Shown piece after piece: positions 8,383 to 18,937 of a stretch of 64,000 nt of DNA. Within the stretch, counting starts at the first letter, position 1, and every line of letters begins with the position of its first letter. A program made the translations under genes and the position numbers. A model generated the notes under the pieces. The model worked only from the letters and a program-made list of their open reading frames with translations, did no database searches and was not told the origin of the DNA. The DNA comes from Stappia sediminis (lineage in GTDB: Bacteria > Pseudomonadota > Alphaproteobacteria > Rhizobiales > Stappiaceae): contig NZ_WUMV01000003.1 of the NCBI RefSeq assembly GCF_009826895.1, forward strand, positions 124,001 through 188,000, read 5' to 3'.

Positions 8383-9060
8383 ATGCGTCCTGGACTAGTA
8401 ATCTTCGATTGCGATGGCGTGCTTGTCGACACGGAAACCGCGGCGAACAAGGTGCTTGCCGAAATGGTGACGGAACTCGGCCTGCCGATGGACTATCGGG
8501 AAGCGCAGCGCCGCTTCATGGGCCGGACGATGGAAACGATTCAGCCCATGGTGGAAAATCTGACCGGACGCAGTTTGCCCGCAAGCTGGGCGGATGGGGT
8601 TCGCGCAAGAACCCTGCTGGAATTCGAAAAGGGCGTCGAACCGATCAGGGGCATCGAGAACGTCGTCGCGGCACTGAAGGAAGAGGGCATACCCTATTGC
8701 GTCGGATCGAGCGGGAAATACGCCAAGATGCGCGTAACTCTCGGCAAGTCCGGCCTGCTGCCGCATTTCGAGGACGTACTCTTTTCCGCGGAAGATTGCC
8801 GGGAAGGCAAACCCGCACCCGATATCTTTCTCTACGCCGCTTCCGGCATGGGCGGCACGCCGGAAGACTGCGTCGTGATCGAGGACAGCGTGGCGGGTAT
8901 CCAGGCAGCAAGAGCCGCCGGAATGCGCGCGCTCGGCTTCACGGGCGATCCCGGAGCCGACAGCGAGGCGATGCGTTCTGCCGGCGCCGAACTCTTTGCG
9001 GATATGGCCAAATTGCCGATGCTTCTGAATATCGATACGCGCGAACTCGATGCCTGTTGA
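8383..9060 (+). CDS. HAD-superfamily hydrolase (phosphoglycolate phosphatase-like)
   Basis: A 225-residue HAD enzyme of the beta-phosphoglucomutase/Gph type. Motif I is [13 protein letters not shown], motif [20 protein letters not shown], motif III the lysine in [14 protein letters not shown], and motif [19 protein letters not shown]. The helical cap lies between motifs I and II. The substrate is probably a small sugar phosphate but cannot be assigned. ATG 8383 has GGGGAAAG upstream and begins just before motif I; an earlier ATG at 8347 adds an unlikely leader. It lies between dut and cysK, all on the plus strand. Confidence 0.88.
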   Translation: MRPGLVIFDCDGVLVDTETAANKVLAEMVTELGLPMDYREAQRRFMGRTMETIQPMVENLTGRSLPASWADGVRARTLLEFEKGVEPIRGIENVVAALKEEGIPYCVGSSGKYAKMRVTLGKSGLLPHFEDVLFSAEDCREGKPAPDIFLYAASGMGGTPEDCVVIEDSVAGIQAARAAGMRALGFTGDPGADSEAMRSAGAELFADMAKLPMLLNIDTRELDAC

Positions 9061-9269
9061 ACGGCGAAAGGCAGCGAAAGCCCTTTCCTGCACTTGCCTC
9101 AGGCTCGACGCTCTTACAGGATTGCCCCTTACCGGTCGGGCGCCGACCGCATGACGGAAGATCGGCGGCAACGGTTCGACCCGCAATCACCTGGGGAAAC
9201 AAACTTACGCCGCGACGTTCCGGACGCATGATCCGGAATACCGGCCAGAACAAAGGGGAACGGAAACGC

Positions 9270-10232
9270 ATGAGCGAGCGCAAACCCGGCCGAGGCCGAA
9301 TCTACTCCTCCATCATCGACACGATCGGCGACACGCCGATGGTGCGCATGGACAAGCTTGCCGCCGAACACGGCGTGAAGGCCGAACTCATCGGCAAGCT
9401 GGAGTTCTTCAACCCGATTGCAAGCGTGAAGGACCGCATCGGCGTGTCGATGATCGAGGCGATGGAAACCGCCGGGAAGATAAAGCCCGGCGAAACGACG
9501 CTGGTCGAGCCCACCTCGGGCAACACCGGCATCGCGCTTGCCTTCGTCGCGGCGGCCAAGGGCTACCGGCTGATCCTCGTCATGCCGGAGACCATGTCGG
9601 TCGAGCGGCGCAAGATGCTCAGGCTTCTTGGCGCGGAGCTGGAGCTTACCGAAGGACCGAAGGGCATGAAGGGCGCCATCGCCCGCGCCGAGGAGCTTCT
9701 GGCCTCGATCCCGAATTCGGTCATGCCGCAGCAGTTCGAAAACCCGGCCAACCCCGAAATCCACCGCAAGACCACTGCAGAGGAAATCTGGAACGACACC
9801 GGCGGCGATATCGACGTCTTCGTCTCCGGCATCGGCACCGGCGGCACGATCACCGGCGTTTCGCAGGTGCTGAAATCCCGCAAGCCCGATCTTCACGTGG
9901 TCGCCGTGGAGCCCGCCGACAGCCCGGTCCTTTCAGGCGGCGATCCCGGTCCGCACAAGATTCAGGGAATTGGCGCCGGCTTCGTGCCGGGCGTGCTGGA
10001 GACATCCGTTTACGACGAGGTGCAGACGATCTCCAACGAAGAAGCCTTCGTCATGGCCCGCGAAGCCGCGCGCCTCGAAGGCCTGCCCGTCGGCATTTCA
10101 TCGGGTGCCGCTCTGACGGCGGCAATCCGCGTTGGCCAGCGCCCGGAAATGGCGGGCAAAAGAATCGTCGTGATCATCCCCTCCTTCGCCGAGCGCTACC
10201 TTTCGACCGCCCTCTTCGAAGGGCTGGAGTAG
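9270..10232 (+). CDS. cysK: Cysteine synthase A (O-acetylserine sulfhydrylase)
   Basis: PLP enzyme making L-cysteine from O-acetyl-L-serine and sulfide. The 320-residue product has the PLP lysine motif [11 protein letters not shown], the substrate loop [13 protein letters not shown], and [11 protein letters not shown] that cradles the PLP phosphate. The frame is open far upstream into the HAD gene region, but ATG 9270 is the natural start, with AAAGGGGA upstream and homology beginning right after. The 209 bases before it hold a small palindrome (CGGTCGG/CCGACCG, 9133-9149) of unknown meaning. Confidence 0.95.
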   Translation: MSERKPGRGRIYSSIIDTIGDTPMVRMDKLAAEHGVKAELIGKLEFFNPIASVKDRIGVSMIEAMETAGKIKPGETTLVEPTSGNTGIALAFVAAAKGYRLILVMPETMSVERRKMLRLLGAELELTEGPKGMKGAIARAEELLASIPNSVMPQQFENPANPEIHRKTTAEEIWNDTGGDIDVFVSGIGTGGTITGVSQVLKSRKPDLHVVAVEPADSPVLSGGDPGPHKIQGIGAGFVPGVLETSVYDEVQTISNEEAFVMAREAARLEGLPVGISSGAALTAAIRVGQRPEMAGKRIVVIIPSFAERYLSTALFEGLE

Positions 10233-10240
10233 GGAAATAA

Positions 10241-10270
10241 CCGCGAAGCGCCTTGCCTGGCGCTTCGCGG
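10241..10270. terminator. 12-bp perfect hairpin after cysK
   Basis: CCGCGAAGCGCC (10241-10252) and GGCGCTTCGCGG (10259-10270) pair perfectly around a six-base loop, nine bases after the cysK stop. It is the first of two consecutive hairpins between convergent cysK and trpS. Confidence 0.6.
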
Positions 10271-10275
10271 GCCTG

Positions 10276-10316
10276 CAATGAGAAAAGCCGCGGGCGAACC
10301 GCGGCTTTTCTCATTG
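10276..10316. terminator. Bidirectional rho-independent terminator between cysK and trpS
   Basis: An 18-bp perfect stem (10276-10293 with 10299-10316) with a GCGAA loop. The AGAAAAG / CTTTTCT ends give a U-rich 3' flank in either direction, so it can stop both cysK from the left and trpS from the right. Confidence 0.8.
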
Positions 10317-10333
10317 GCGCAAGGTACAGCCGC

Positions 10334-11416
10334 TCATCCGCGCCTGCACTCCAGAAAGCCCGCAATGCGCTTCACATCGTGCAGGATCGGCTCGGCAATG
10401 GCCGCTGCGCGCTCCGCACCGTCCTTGAGGACCGCATCGATATGCGCCGGGTCCGCGATCAGGTTGCGCATTTCCGCGGCGATCGGCGAAAGCTTCTCCA
10501 CCGCCAGTTCACTGAGCGCCGGCTTGAAGGTGGAAAACTGCTGCCCGCCGTATTCCTTGAGCACATCGGCTTTCGTCACCCCTGAAAGGGCTGCGTAGAT
10601 GCCGACCAGATTGTCGGCTTCCGGACGCGCTTCAAGACCCTCAATCTCGCCCGGCAGCGGTTCGGGATCCGTCTTCGCCTTCTTGAACTTGCGGGCGATC
10701 GTGTCCGTATCGTCCGTCAGATTGATGCGCGAAAGGTCCGAAGGATCCGACTTCGACATCTTCTTCGTTCCGTCGCGCAACGACATGATGCGCGTGGCGG
10801 GCCCCGCGATCATCGGCTCGGTAACGGGGAAGAAAAGCTCATCCGGCGTTTCGGGCGAAGGCTCCGGGTTGGGCACGCCAAGCCCCAGTTCCTTGATACG
10901 GTCCTGGAAATCGTTGTTGAACTTCTGCGCGATATCGCGCGTCAACTCCAGATGCTGCTTCTGGTCGTCGCCAACGGGCACATGCGTCGCGCGATAGGCG
11001 AGGATGTCGGCGGCCATAAGCGCGGGATAGGCGAACAGGCCGACGGAGGCGTTCTCGCGGTTCTTGCCGGCCTTTTCCTTGAACTGCGTCATGCGGCTGA
11101 GCCAGCCCATGCGTGCGACGCAGTTGAAGATCCAGGCAAGCTCGGCGTGTTCCTTGACTTGGCTCTGGTTGAAGATGATCGCCTTCTTCGGGTCGATGCC
11201 GGCGGCGAGATAGGCGGCCGTCACCTCGCGCGTGGCGCGGGTCAGCTCTGCCGGATCCTGCCAGACCGTGATGGCGTGCATGTCGACCACGCAATAGATC
11301 GACGGCATTTCGTCCTGTAGCGGCACGAAGCGCGAAATCGCGCCGAGATAATTGCCGAGGTGGAGATTGCCGGTCGGCTGAACGCCGGAGAAGACCCGCT
11401 TGGGGAAGGCTGTCAT
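10334..11416 (-). CDS. trpS: Tryptophan-tRNA ligase
   Basis: Class Ic aminoacyl-tRNA synthetase. It has the HIGH-type motif [11 protein letters not shown] (about residues 16-26), the KMSKS motif as [10 protein letters not shown], and the [21 protein letters not shown] tryptophan/ATP pocket. Length 360 is typical of the alphaproteobacterial type. ATG 11416 follows AGGGAAATGAA. It is downstream of murJ and glnD on the same strand, an order common in Hyphomicrobiales. Confidence 0.96.
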   Translation of the reverse strand: MTAFPKRVFSGVQPTGNLHLGNYLGAISRFVPLQDEMPSIYCVVDMHAITVWQDPAELTRATREVTAAYLAAGIDPKKAIIFNQSQVKEHAELAWIFNCVARMGWLSRMTQFKEKAGKNRENASVGLFAYPALMAADILAYRATHVPVGDDQKQHLELTRDIAQKFNNDFQDRIKELGLGVPNPEPSPETPDELFFPVTEPMIAGPATRIMSLRDGTKKMSKSDPSDLSRINLTDDTDTIARKFKKAKTDPEPLPGEIEGLEARPEADNLVGIYAALSGVTKADVLKEYGGQQFSTFKPALSELAVEKLSPIAAEMRNLIADPAHIDAVLKDGAERAAAIAEPILHDVKRIAGFLECRRG

Positions 11417-11537
11417 TTCATTTCCCTTAGTGTGGACCCATGGGAGCTTTTCGATCGAATGCGCGCCTGTATGGCGAAGCTATCGCGCGGGCGCAACCCC
11501 ATTTAGCGAATGCCTGTCCGGAATGTGATCGGGCGTG

Positions 11538-13118
11538 TCATTCTCCCGCGACGGACGGAGGCTTGCGCTTGAACACACCGCCCAGATAACGCTTCAGATC
11601 GACCGCGCCGGTAAGATGGACGAAGAGCGCGAAGGCGGCCATGCCGATGGCCACAAGCAGGGCGAGTGCCGAAAAACGCAAGATCAACTGCGGCGAGGAG
11701 AGCCAGCCGGACAGAAGCGCCGCGCCGCCATAGAGAACGCCGCCCATCAGCAAGCTTGCCACGGCCAGAAGCGGCAGACGCTTCCTGGACCCGGCATCCA
11801 TGTCGAAATGTCCGCGCCGCCAGAGCGTGATGCCGAGAAGGCCCGTGTTCACCCAGCCGGCGAGCGAGGTCGCAAGCGCTATGCCGACATGGCCGAGGAA
11901 GGGGGCAAGCGCCAGCGCGCCGGCAACGTTGACGACCATTCCGACGCCTGCGAACCACATCGGCGTTTTCGTATCTTCCCGCGCGAAGAAACCCGGCGAA
12001 TAGACCTTGTTGAGCACGAAAGCCGGCAGGCCCAGGGCGAAGGCGATCAGCGCGGCGGTTGTCGCCTGCGTATCCGCGGCGTCGAAAGCGCCGCGCTGGA
12101 ACAGGACCGAGATGATCTCGGTCGGCACCGCGATGAGCGCGACCGTTGCGGGCAAGGTCAGCGCCAGCGCGAATTCCATCGCCCGGTTTTGCGTGTGAAG
12201 GGCAACGTCCTCCCGGCCCGAACGAAGCTGACGGGCAAGATCCGGCAGGAGCACCACGCCAATGGCGATGCCGACGACGCCGAGCGGAAGCTGGTAGATA
12301 CGGTCCGCGTAATAGAGAAAGGATACCGCTCCAGCCTGCGCGGAGGCGATGATCGTGCCCACCGCGATGTTGATTTGCGTAATGCCGCCGGCAAGCAGGC
12401 CCGGAACGCCGAGCGCCCAAAGCCGTTTCACGCCCTTGGTGAGGCGCGGGCGGAAGCGCGGGATCGAGAAACCCATGTGCCGGATGGCGAAAAAAAGAAG
12501 CGTAAGCTGCGCAAGTCCCGCCAAAGCCACACCACCGGCCATGACGGCACCCAGCATCGTGCCCGGCACAAGGCCGGAGAGCCCGATGCCTGCAAGGACG
12601 GAAATCATCACGACGTTGAGGACGACGGGCGCCAGCGCGGCGGCGGCGAACCTGTTGAACGTATTCAGGATGCCGGAAAGATACGCCACCAGCGACATGC
12701 ATAGGAGATAGGGGAAGGTGATGCGCGACAGGAGCACCGCCAGATCGAATTTCTCCGGATCCTCAAGAAAGCCGGGCGCCAGCAGGATCACCAGCCCCGG
12801 CATGAACACTTCGGCCACCGCCGTAAGCACGACGAGCGTCCAGAAGAGCGCGGACAGGATTTCACCGGCAAACCGCCGAGCGCCATCTTCGCCCTCCTCC
12901 TCAAGCGCACGGGCGAAGAGCGGCACGAAGGCGGAGTTGAACGCTCCTTCCGCAAACAGCCTGCGGAACAGGTTGGGCAGACGGAAGGCAACGAAGAAGG
13001 CATCCGCGACCGGCCCCGTCCCCACGAATGCGGCGATCATCACGTCGCGGACGAAGCCGAGCACGCGGCTTGTCATGGTCGCGCCGCCGACTGTGGCGAA
13101 GTTCTTCAGGAGGCTCAT
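11538..13118 (-). CDS. murJ: Lipid II flippase MurJ
   Basis: Polytopic membrane protein of the MOP superfamily that moves the peptidoglycan precursor lipid II across the inner membrane. The 526-residue product has about 14 hydrophobic helices and the conserved start SLLKNFATVGGATMTSRVLG followed by FVRDVMIAAFVGTG and DAFFVAFRLPNLFRRLFAEG. ATG 13118 is chosen; a TTG at 13133 is also in frame but precedes the conserved start. It ends about 120 bases before trpS and begins about 20 bases after glnD. Confidence 0.95.
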   Translation of the reverse strand: MSLLKNFATVGGATMTSRVLGFVRDVMIAAFVGTGPVADAFFVAFRLPNLFRRLFAEGAFNSAFVPLFARALEEEGEDGARRFAGEILSALFWTLVVLTAVAEVFMPGLVILLAPGFLEDPEKFDLAVLLSRITFPYLLCMSLVAYLSGILNTFNRFAAAALAPVVLNVVMISVLAGIGLSGLVPGTMLGAVMAGGVALAGLAQLTLLFFAIRHMGFSIPRFRPRLTKGVKRLWALGVPGLLAGGITQINIAVGTIIASAQAGAVSFLYYADRIYQLPLGVVGIAIGVVLLPDLARQLRSGREDVALHTQNRAMEFALALTLPATVALIAVPTEIISVLFQRGAFDAADTQATTAALIAFALGLPAFVLNKVYSPGFFAREDTKTPMWFAGVGMVVNVAGALALAPFLGHVGIALATSLAGWVNTGLLGITLWRRGHFDMDAGSRKRLPLLAVASLLMGGVLYGGAALLSGWLSSPQLILRFSALALLVAIGMAAFALFVHLTGAVDLKRYLGGVFKRKPPSVAGE

Positions 13119-13138
13119 CGGCGGAGGTTCCAATATCC

Positions 13139-15967
13139 TCAGGACGCGGCGGCGCGACGCGGGCGTTTCGGCGGTGCGGACTGCTCCTCCTCACCGTCGA
13201 CCGCTTTGGCAAGCCGCTTTCGGATTGCGTCCTGACGTCCGATGTTGGCGATTTTCTGGCCTGTCAGATCAGTAACATAGAAAACATCGACGACCCTTTC
13301 ACCGAAGGTCACGACATGGGCCGAGGCGATGTTGAGGTTTAGGTCCGAGATCGCCCGCGTCAGATCGAAAAGCAGACCCGGCCTGTCGAGCCCGGTAACC
13401 TCGATCACGGTATAGCGGTCCGACCATGCGTTGTTGACAAGCGCCTCCGCCTCGATGCGAAAGGCCTTCAGGCGGGCCTTGGAGGCAGCCTTTTTTGCAA
13501 CCGTGGCAGGCAGCGACTCCTCGCCGCGCAAGGCCTTGCCGATCAGGTCGGCGATCCTGCGCCCGCGCCTGAGTTCGTCCTCGTCGTCGGGGAGTTCGCG
13601 GGAAATGAAAATCGTGTCGAGAGCGAAACCGTCGGTCGTCGTGTCTATCTGCGCGTCGACGATGTTCGCGCCCGCGACGAAACAGGCGCCGGCGATGGTG
13701 GACAGAAGGCGCGGATGGTCGGGCGCAAGCACCGTCACCTCCGTCACGCCTTCGAAAGCGTGGGTGGCGACACGCACCGCAAGGCGTTCCTTCTTGCTGT
13801 CCGCCTCGCGGATCATCTCCGCATCCGCCACCTTGCGCTCCAGCGGCACGCGCAGCCAGTAGGCCGGGTAATGACGCCCAAGGTAGGACTTGCGCTCCTT
13901 CGCGCTCCAGTGGCCGAGTGCTTCGGCCAGTTCCTGCTTGGCGCTTTTCACGCGCTCGTCGCGCGAAACCTGGCTGTGGCCGCCTGTCAGAAGCGGCTCC
14001 GTTTCGTAGAATAGCGTCCTGAGAAGCTGGCCCTTCCAGCCGTTGAAGACGCCGGGTCCCACCGCGCGGATGTCGGCGACGGTGAGGATCAGGAGCAGCT
14101 TCAGCCGCTCCATGCTCTGCACGATGCGCGCGAAATCCTCGATCGTCTTTCGGTCGGAAAGATCGCGCGACTGGGCGATCGTGCTCATGTCGAGGTGATG
14201 CTCTATGAGCCAGGCGACCGTATCCGTTTCCGCCGCCGTCAGGCCGAAGCGGGGGCATAGCTTGCGCGCGATCCGCGCGCCGACGATCGAATGATCCTCC
14301 GGCCGCCCCTTGGCGATATCGTGCAGGAAAATTGCCACATAGAGCAGCTTGCGGTTCTGGATGGACTTGATCAGATCCGTCGAAAGCGGATGGTTTTCGC
14401 CCGCCTCGCCACGGTCGATCGCCGCCATCACGCCAACAGCGTGTATGAGATGTTCGTCGACCGTGTAGTGATGATACATGTTGAACTGCATCATCGCCAC
14501 GACCTTGCCGAAATCCGGCACGAAACGGCCGAGGACCCCCGCCTCGTTCATCTTGCGCAGCACGGTTTCCGGGTCGTTGCGCGACGTCAGGATCTGCAGG
14601 AACAGGCGGTTGGCTTCCGGATCGTCGCGCACGTCCGGCGTGATCAGCTTCAGCGAGCGGCGGATCAGCTTCATCGCCTCCGGGTGGAAGGCGACATTGT
14701 TTCGGTCGGCAAGCGCGAATATGCGGATCAGGTTGACCGGATCCTTTTCGAACGCGCCATCGCTTGCCACGGTGATGCGCGCATTTTCAATCAGGAAATC
14801 GGGAAACCCCTTGATCACGCGCTGGCGCGCCATTCCCCGGCCCAGGCGGCCAAGAAAGCGCGAAAGCTTCTGGGCGATCTTCACGTGCTGGTTTTCAAGG
14901 GCCGCGCAGATGATGCGCGTGAGATCCCCCACATCCTTGGCGACGAGGAAATAGTGCTTCATGAAGCGTTCCACGTCCTTCATGCCCGGGTGCTGCGTGT
15001 AGCCGAGCCTGACGGCGATCTCGCGCTGGATGTCGAAGGAAAGGCGCTCCTCCGGCCGTCCGGTCAGGAAATGCATGTGGCACCTGACCGCCCAGAGAAA
15101 GTCGTCGCACTTCCTGAAGCGCTTGTACTCCGCGCGCGAAAGAACGCCCACCTTCACAAGTTCGGAACCCGAGCGCACGCGATAGAAATATTTGGCGATC
15201 CAGAACAGCGAATGCAGATCGCGCAAGCCGCCCTTGCCCTCTTTCACGTTGGGCTCGACCAGATAGCGCGAGGCGCCCTGGCGGCGGTGGCGCTCGTCGC
15301 GTTCCGCAAGCTTTGCGGCGATGAACTCCGGCCCCGTTCCGGCGATCACTTCCTCGTCGAACCGCTTGACGAGCTCCTTGAAAAGGGGCGCATCGCCGTG
15401 AATGTATCGCACCTCGAGAAGGGCGGTGCGGATCGTCATGTCGCCGCGCGCCTGCCTCAGGCATTCGTCGACGTTGCGTGTAGAATGGCCGACCTTCAGC
15501 CCGAGATCCCAAAGCATGTAGAGGATGTATTCGACCACCTGCTCGCCCCAGGGCGTTTGCTTGTAGGGAAGCAGGAAAAGGAGATCGACGTCGGAGAAGG
15601 GCGCCAGAGTGCCGCGCCCGTACCCGCCGACGGCGGCAACGGAAAGCCTCTCGCCCGAAGAAGGATTTTCCACCTTGTAGACGAATTCCACCGCGAAATC
15701 GTAGATCGCCCGGATCAGCGCATCCTGGATCTGGCAGAGCCGCTTTGCGCATTTGGTCCCGCTGCCGTCGGCAAAGAGCAGTTCCTCTGCTTCCTCGCGC
15801 GCTTCGCGCATGACGGATTTCAGGTGCTTGAGAACCTTGGTGCGGACCGCGAAATCGCCACCGTTGCCGCCCGCCTCTTCAGCATAAGCCGCAAGCTCCG
15901 CCTTCAGCGCTTCGATATCGACCAGATCGGCTTCAGCCTTCGATGCCTTGGTTGTGGGAACGTCCAA
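13139..15967 (-). CDS. glnD: Bifunctional uridylyltransferase/uridylyl-removing enzyme (PII uridylyltransferase)
   Basis: Nitrogen sensor that uridylylates PII proteins when glutamine is low and deuridylylates them when it is high. It shows the nucleotidyltransferase motif [20 protein letters not shown], an HD domain ([15 protein letters not shown]), and two C-terminal ACT domains that bind glutamine ([19 protein letters not shown] and [17 protein letters not shown]). No ATG lies near the expected N-terminus. TTG 15967 gives 942 residues, the usual length, and has GGGAGG 12 bases upstream, which is long; GTG 15991 is an alternative. In related genomes glnD usually follows mutS; here mutS is more than 40 kb away. 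Confidence 0.93.
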   Translation of the reverse strand: MDVPTTKASKAEADLVDIEALKAELAAYAEEAGGNGGDFAVRTKVLKHLKSVMREAREEAEELLFADGSGTKCAKRLCQIQDALIRAIYDFAVEFVYKVENPSSGERLSVAAVGGYGRGTLAPFSDVDLLFLLPYKQTPWGEQVVEYILYMLWDLGLKVGHSTRNVDECLRQARGDMTIRTALLEVRYIHGDAPLFKELVKRFDEEVIAGTGPEFIAAKLAERDERHRRQGASRYLVEPNVKEGKGGLRDLHSLFWIAKYFYRVRSGSELVKVGVLSRAEYKRFRKCDDFLWAVRCHMHFLTGRPEERLSFDIQREIAVRLGYTQHPGMKDVERFMKHYFLVAKDVGDLTRIICAALENQHVKIAQKLSRFLGRLGRGMARQRVIKGFPDFLIENARITVASDGAFEKDPVNLIRIFALADRNNVAFHPEAMKLIRRSLKLITPDVRDDPEANRLFLQILTSRNDPETVLRKMNEAGVLGRFVPDFGKVVAMMQFNMYHHYTVDEHLIHAVGVMAAIDRGEAGENHPLSTDLIKSIQNRKLLYVAIFLHDIAKGRPEDHSIVGARIARKLCPRFGLTAAETDTVAWLIEHHLDMSTIAQSRDLSDRKTIEDFARIVQSMERLKLLLILTVADIRAVGPGVFNGWKGQLLRTLFYETEPLLTGGHSQVSRDERVKSAKQELAEALGHWSAKERKSYLGRHYPAYWLRVPLERKVADAEMIREADSKKERLAVRVATHAFEGVTEVTVLAPDHPRLLSTIAGACFVAGANIVDAQIDTTTDGFALDTIFISRELPDDEDELRRGRRIADLIGKALRGEESLPATVAKKAASKARLKAFRIEAEALVNNAWSDRYTVIEVTGLDRPGLLFDLTRAISDLNLNIASAHVVTFGERVVDVFYVTDLTGQKIANIGRQDAIRKRLAKAVDGEEEQSAPPKRPRRAAAS

Positions 15968-16037
15968 CGGGTTCGTTCGCCTCCCTGTCACTTGCAATTG
16001 CGATGCCGAATTTCGCTCTTCGCCTCCCTTACGTCTC

Positions 16038-16409
16038 TCACACCCCGTCGCGCGCGGCAACGACCCTGAGCTGATGCAGAAGCTGATTGAGGCTGTCGCG
16101 CGACAGCCCGCCGATCTTGCCGGCAAGCTGATTGGCAAGTTCGGTCGCTTCCGGAACCAGGCCCGAGGTATCGATCGCAACCTTCGGGTCGGAAATTTCG
16201 GCAAGGCGCTGCAGTTCTTCCGCCTCATCCCAGATGACGTTGAAATAGGTGATGATACGCTGGACCATGAACCACGTAGGGCGGCCGCGTTTGCCGTGTT
16301 CGAGGGCAGAAAGATATGCGCTTGAAACCGAAAGTGCCGCCGCCATCTCCTTGAGCGTAATGCCTCGCCTGCGCCTGTGCTCGCGGATTTTCGCTCCGAA
16401 AGGTGTCAT
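16038..16409 (-). CDS. XRE-family helix-turn-helix transcriptional regulator
   Basis: A 123-residue protein with an N-terminal Cro/CI-type HTH ([20 protein letters not shown], then [20 protein letters not shown]) and a short C-terminal helical segment ending [18 protein letters not shown] 16409 overlaps the Smr gene stop as ATGA, so the two are translationally coupled. The target is unknown. The Smr-XRE order is frequent in rhizobial genomes. Confidence 0.88.
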   Translation of the reverse strand: MTPFGAKIREHRRRRGITLKEMAAALSVSSAYLSALEHGKRGRPTWFMVQRIITYFNVIWDEAEELQRLAEISDPKVAIDTSGLVPEATELANQLAGKIGGLSRDSLNQLLHQLRVVAARDGV

Positions 16410-17008
16410 CGGGCAACCGCCCCCCTCTTCTTGCGAATACGAACGTATAGCGCGCCCCCGCCGCCGTGGGTACGCTGCGCCTCCTCGAAGCCGACCACGA
16501 CGGACCGGAATTCGGGCATTGCGAGCCACTGCGGCACAACCCGGCGCAGCACGCCGCGTTCATGCGCATAAGCGCCGCGCTCGGGCGAGCCCTTGCCCGT
16601 GATAACGAGGACGAGCGTATGCCCTTTCGCCTGGGCAAGCCGGAGAAAACCTGCCAGCCTTGAGTGCGCCTCCGCCTGCGTCAGCCCGTGCAGGTCGATA
16701 CGCGCATCGACGCCGGCCTTTCCGCGCGCAAGCTTCTGCCGGTGACGGCGCTCGAGCGGGGCGAGCGCGGGAGGCTTTATTGTAGGGGGTACAGTGGGTT
16801 TTGCCTGCGGAGAGCGGATGGCCGTCGACGTGGCCGGCGCTGGCGGCTCGTTTCTTTCGGCCTTCTGCGCGAGCGCGCCATCCCCTGCGCCAGGCTGCCC
16901 GGGCTTGGGTTTTGGCGGATGCAGTGGCTTCGCGCTCCTCGCCACCTGCTCCCATAGCGCGCGCTCTTCGGGCGAAAGCTGGCGGCCTCGCCGCGACTTG
17001 CCGTTCAA
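16406..17008 (-). CDS. Smr-domain protein
   Basis: A 200-residue protein with a low-complexity, Pro/Ala/Lys-rich N-terminal half and a C-terminal Smr domain (about 100-190). The domain contains the DLHGLTQAEAHSRL motif, VLVITGKGS and GGGGALYVRIRK. Smr domains are nucleic-acid nicking or RNA-cleavage modules related to the MutS2 C-terminus. Start TTG 17008 overlaps the mltA stop as TTGA, with GAGGTGGAG upstream, so it is probably translated by reinitiation. It is coupled downstream to the XRE regulator. Confidence 0.87.
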   Translation of the reverse strand: MNGKSRRGRQLSPEERALWEQVARSAKPLHPPKPKPGQPGAGDGALAQKAERNEPPAPATSTAIRSPQAKPTVPPTIKPPALAPLERRHRQKLARGKAGVDARIDLHGLTQAEAHSRLAGFLRLAQAKGHTLVLVITGKGSPERGAYAHERGVLRRVVPQWLAMPEFRSVVVGFEEAQRTHGGGGALYVRIRKKRGAVAR

Positions 17009-18192
17009 CGCTCCACCTCGCGGTCAAGCGTGACGCCCTGAGGCACCAATAGCGTAAAGCGTGCGTCATGCTGGATACGCCCGGCGATATCGCCCGCCTT
17101 CTCGCCGGACCCCATGAAGATGTCGCCACGGGCCGGGCCGACAATTGCCGATCCCGTATCCTCCGCGATCATCAGCCGCCGGAAAGGCTCGGCCGCTTCA
17201 TCTTCGCCGGTCGGCAGGTTCGCCTCGACGAACACCGGCGTGCCGAAGGTGTGAAGCGTCTTGTCGACCGCGAGGCTGCGGCCTGCGATCAGCGGGATAT
17301 CGGCGGCACCGACAGGCCCCGCGTCCGGATCGCCGACCTCCACTTCACTGAAAAAGATATAGGATCGGTTGCGACGCAAAACGCCGTCCACTTCACCCGG
17401 ATTTTTCGCAAGCCAGCCGCGCAGGACATCCATGGTCACCGTGCCGGGCGCGGCAAGGCCGCGCTCGATCATCACCCTGCCGATCGGAAAATAGGGATGG
17501 CCGGTCTTCGCCGCGTAACCGACGCGCATGACACTGCCGTCGGTCAGGCGAATTCGCGCCGAACCCTGAACGTGAATATAGAAAGCGTCGACGGGATCCG
17601 AGAGCCAGACGAGTTCGAGGCCGCGCCCGTCAAGCGCGCCATCCATGATCTCACCGCGGTCGGGATGCTCGACGAGGCGTCCATCGCCGAGCCTGCGGGC
17701 GAAGGCGAAAGCCGGGTCGAAACCTTCGGGCCTGTTTTCGTCCGTGACCTTCACGAGATCGTCCGGCCGCGACAGCAACGGAATGCTGAAATTGCCGGTC
17801 TTGATGCGCGAGCCTTCCAGCTCCGGCTCGAAATATCCGGTCACGAAACCGGCCGCGCCGATACGCAGCGCGCGGAAATTCTCCTCGAAGAAAGCCCGCG
17901 CCCGCGCAGGCTCCACTGATCGCGCCTTGCGGCAAACCTTCAAAAGCGCCTCGGCATCGACGCCAAGCGCGCCGGATTTCGCAGGCTTTCGTGCCGGGTT
18001 TTCGCAATGACGGGCGAACGCCGCCAATGCGGCAGCGTGATCTTCTTCCGCCCAGCCGCCAAGATCGCGGAATTCCACGAAAATCAGCTCAGGCCCCCTC
18101 ACATCCGCTGCTCCCTGGGCGGGAGCCGCAGCCGCGAGCCAGACGGCGAAAAGCGGCATGCATGCCGCCACTGCCGTTTTGACGCCACCCAC
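17005..18192 (-). CDS. mltA: Membrane-bound lytic murein transglycosylase A (MltA)
   Basis: Cleaves the MurNAc-GlcNAc bond of peptidoglycan with formation of 1,6-anhydro ends. The 395-residue protein has an N-terminal signal (AACMPLFAVWLAAAAPAQGA), the MltA domain (FVTGYFEPELEGS and YIHVQGSARIRL) and the C-terminal 3D domain with the Asp-containing signature AEDTGSAIVGPARGDIFMG. There is no lipobox cysteine, so it may be a soluble periplasmic enzyme. Start is GTG 18192, eleven bases after the Tim44-like gene stop, with no strong ribosome site. Confidence 0.93.
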   Translation of the reverse strand: MGGVKTAVAACMPLFAVWLAAAAPAQGAADVRGPELIFVEFRDLGGWAEEDHAAALAAFARHCENPARKPAKSGALGVDAEALLKVCRKARSVEPARARAFFEENFRALRIGAAGFVTGYFEPELEGSRIKTGNFSIPLLSRPDDLVKVTDENRPEGFDPAFAFARRLGDGRLVEHPDRGEIMDGALDGRGLELVWLSDPVDAFYIHVQGSARIRLTDGSVMRVGYAAKTGHPYFPIGRVMIERGLAAPGTVTMDVLRGWLAKNPGEVDGVLRRNRSYIFFSEVEVGDPDAGPVGAADIPLIAGRSLAVDKTLHTFGTPVFVEANLPTGEDEAAEPFRRLMIAEDTGSAIVGPARGDIFMGSGEKAGDIAGRIQHDARFTLLVPQGVTLDREVER

Positions 18193-18202
18193 GCCGCAAC
18201 CG

Positions 18203-18937
18203 TCATTCGATCGATTCTGTCGCCACCAGCTTCCAGTTCGGATCCCGCGACGTCGTGTCGCGGGCGAACGTCCAGATATCCGTGACGTCGCTCACCTTGC
18301 TCGGGTCGCCGTCCACGACGTTGCCGTCGCGGTCGCGGGTCACGGATATGAGTTCGCTCTGGAAACGAACGGTGACCTGGGCACTGGAATCCTTCAGCGC
18401 AGCTTCGATGATTTCCGCCTTGTCGATGCCGACGAACGTGAAATCCACGGTTTCCTTGCGTGATTCCCGATCCTGGATTGCCGCCACGAACCCTTCGTAA
18501 ACGTCCTTGGAAAGGAGATTTTTCAGCATCTTGCGGTCGCCATGGGCATAGCCCGTGACGATCATTTCATAGGCGTATTTGGCGCCTTCGAGGAACTGGG
18601 CGGGATCGAAAGAACGGTCTGCGGACAGGATCTGACGCAGCGCCTCGTTCAGGGCGCTTCCCTTCGGCGCGACCTTGTCGAGGGTCGCCGCCGAAGTGGC
18701 TGGCTCCGCCTCCGGCTCAAGGTCGATCGGTTCCGTCTGGCCGGGCAGGGGAATCACGTTATCGCTGCCGTTTTCACCGGCGCCGTTGCGCGAACGGTTT
18801 TCCTTGGGTGCGGAATAGGGATCGAACGGAGGCCGTTCGCTGCCTGTCCGTTTTCCAAGAACGCTGCGCAGCCGCAGGAAAATGAAAATCGCCAGCGCCA
18901 GGAAGATGATGTTGTAGACGTCGAATATTTCACTCAT
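18203..18937 (-). CDS. Tim44/TimA-domain inner-membrane protein
   Basis: A 244-residue protein: one N-terminal transmembrane helix (IIFLALAIFIFLRLRSVLG), a Pro/Ser/Glu-rich linker (about 30-95), then a Tim44-like domain (ILSADRSFDPAQFLEGAKYA to the end) ending in a WTFARDTTSRDPNWKLVAT strand. Alphaproteobacterial homologues are related to the mitochondrial import component Tim44, but the bacterial role is not established. ATG 18937 follows GGACG. It leads a same-strand run with mltA, smr and the XRE gene. Confidence 0.88.
   Translation of the reverse strand: MSEIFDVYNIIFLALAIFIFLRLRSVLGKRTGSERPPFDPYSAPKENRSRNGAGENGSDNVIPLPGQTEPIDLEPEAEPATSAATLDKVAPKGSALNEALRQILSADRSFDPAQFLEGAKYAYEMIVTGYAHGDRKMLKNLLSKDVYEGFVAAIQDRESRKETVDFTFVGIDKAEIIEAALKDSSAQVTVRFQSELISVTRDRDGNVVDGDPSKVSDVTDIWTFARDTTSRDPNWKLVATESIE

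Noticed and set aside
8271-9269. Long upstream extension of the cysK frame
   Set aside because: The first 333 codons overlap the HAD gene in another frame and are low-complexity; CysK homology begins only at 9270.
11535-12704. 389-codon plus-strand frame opposite murJ
   Set aside because: Antisense shadow of a membrane-protein gene, rich in charged residues with no family features.
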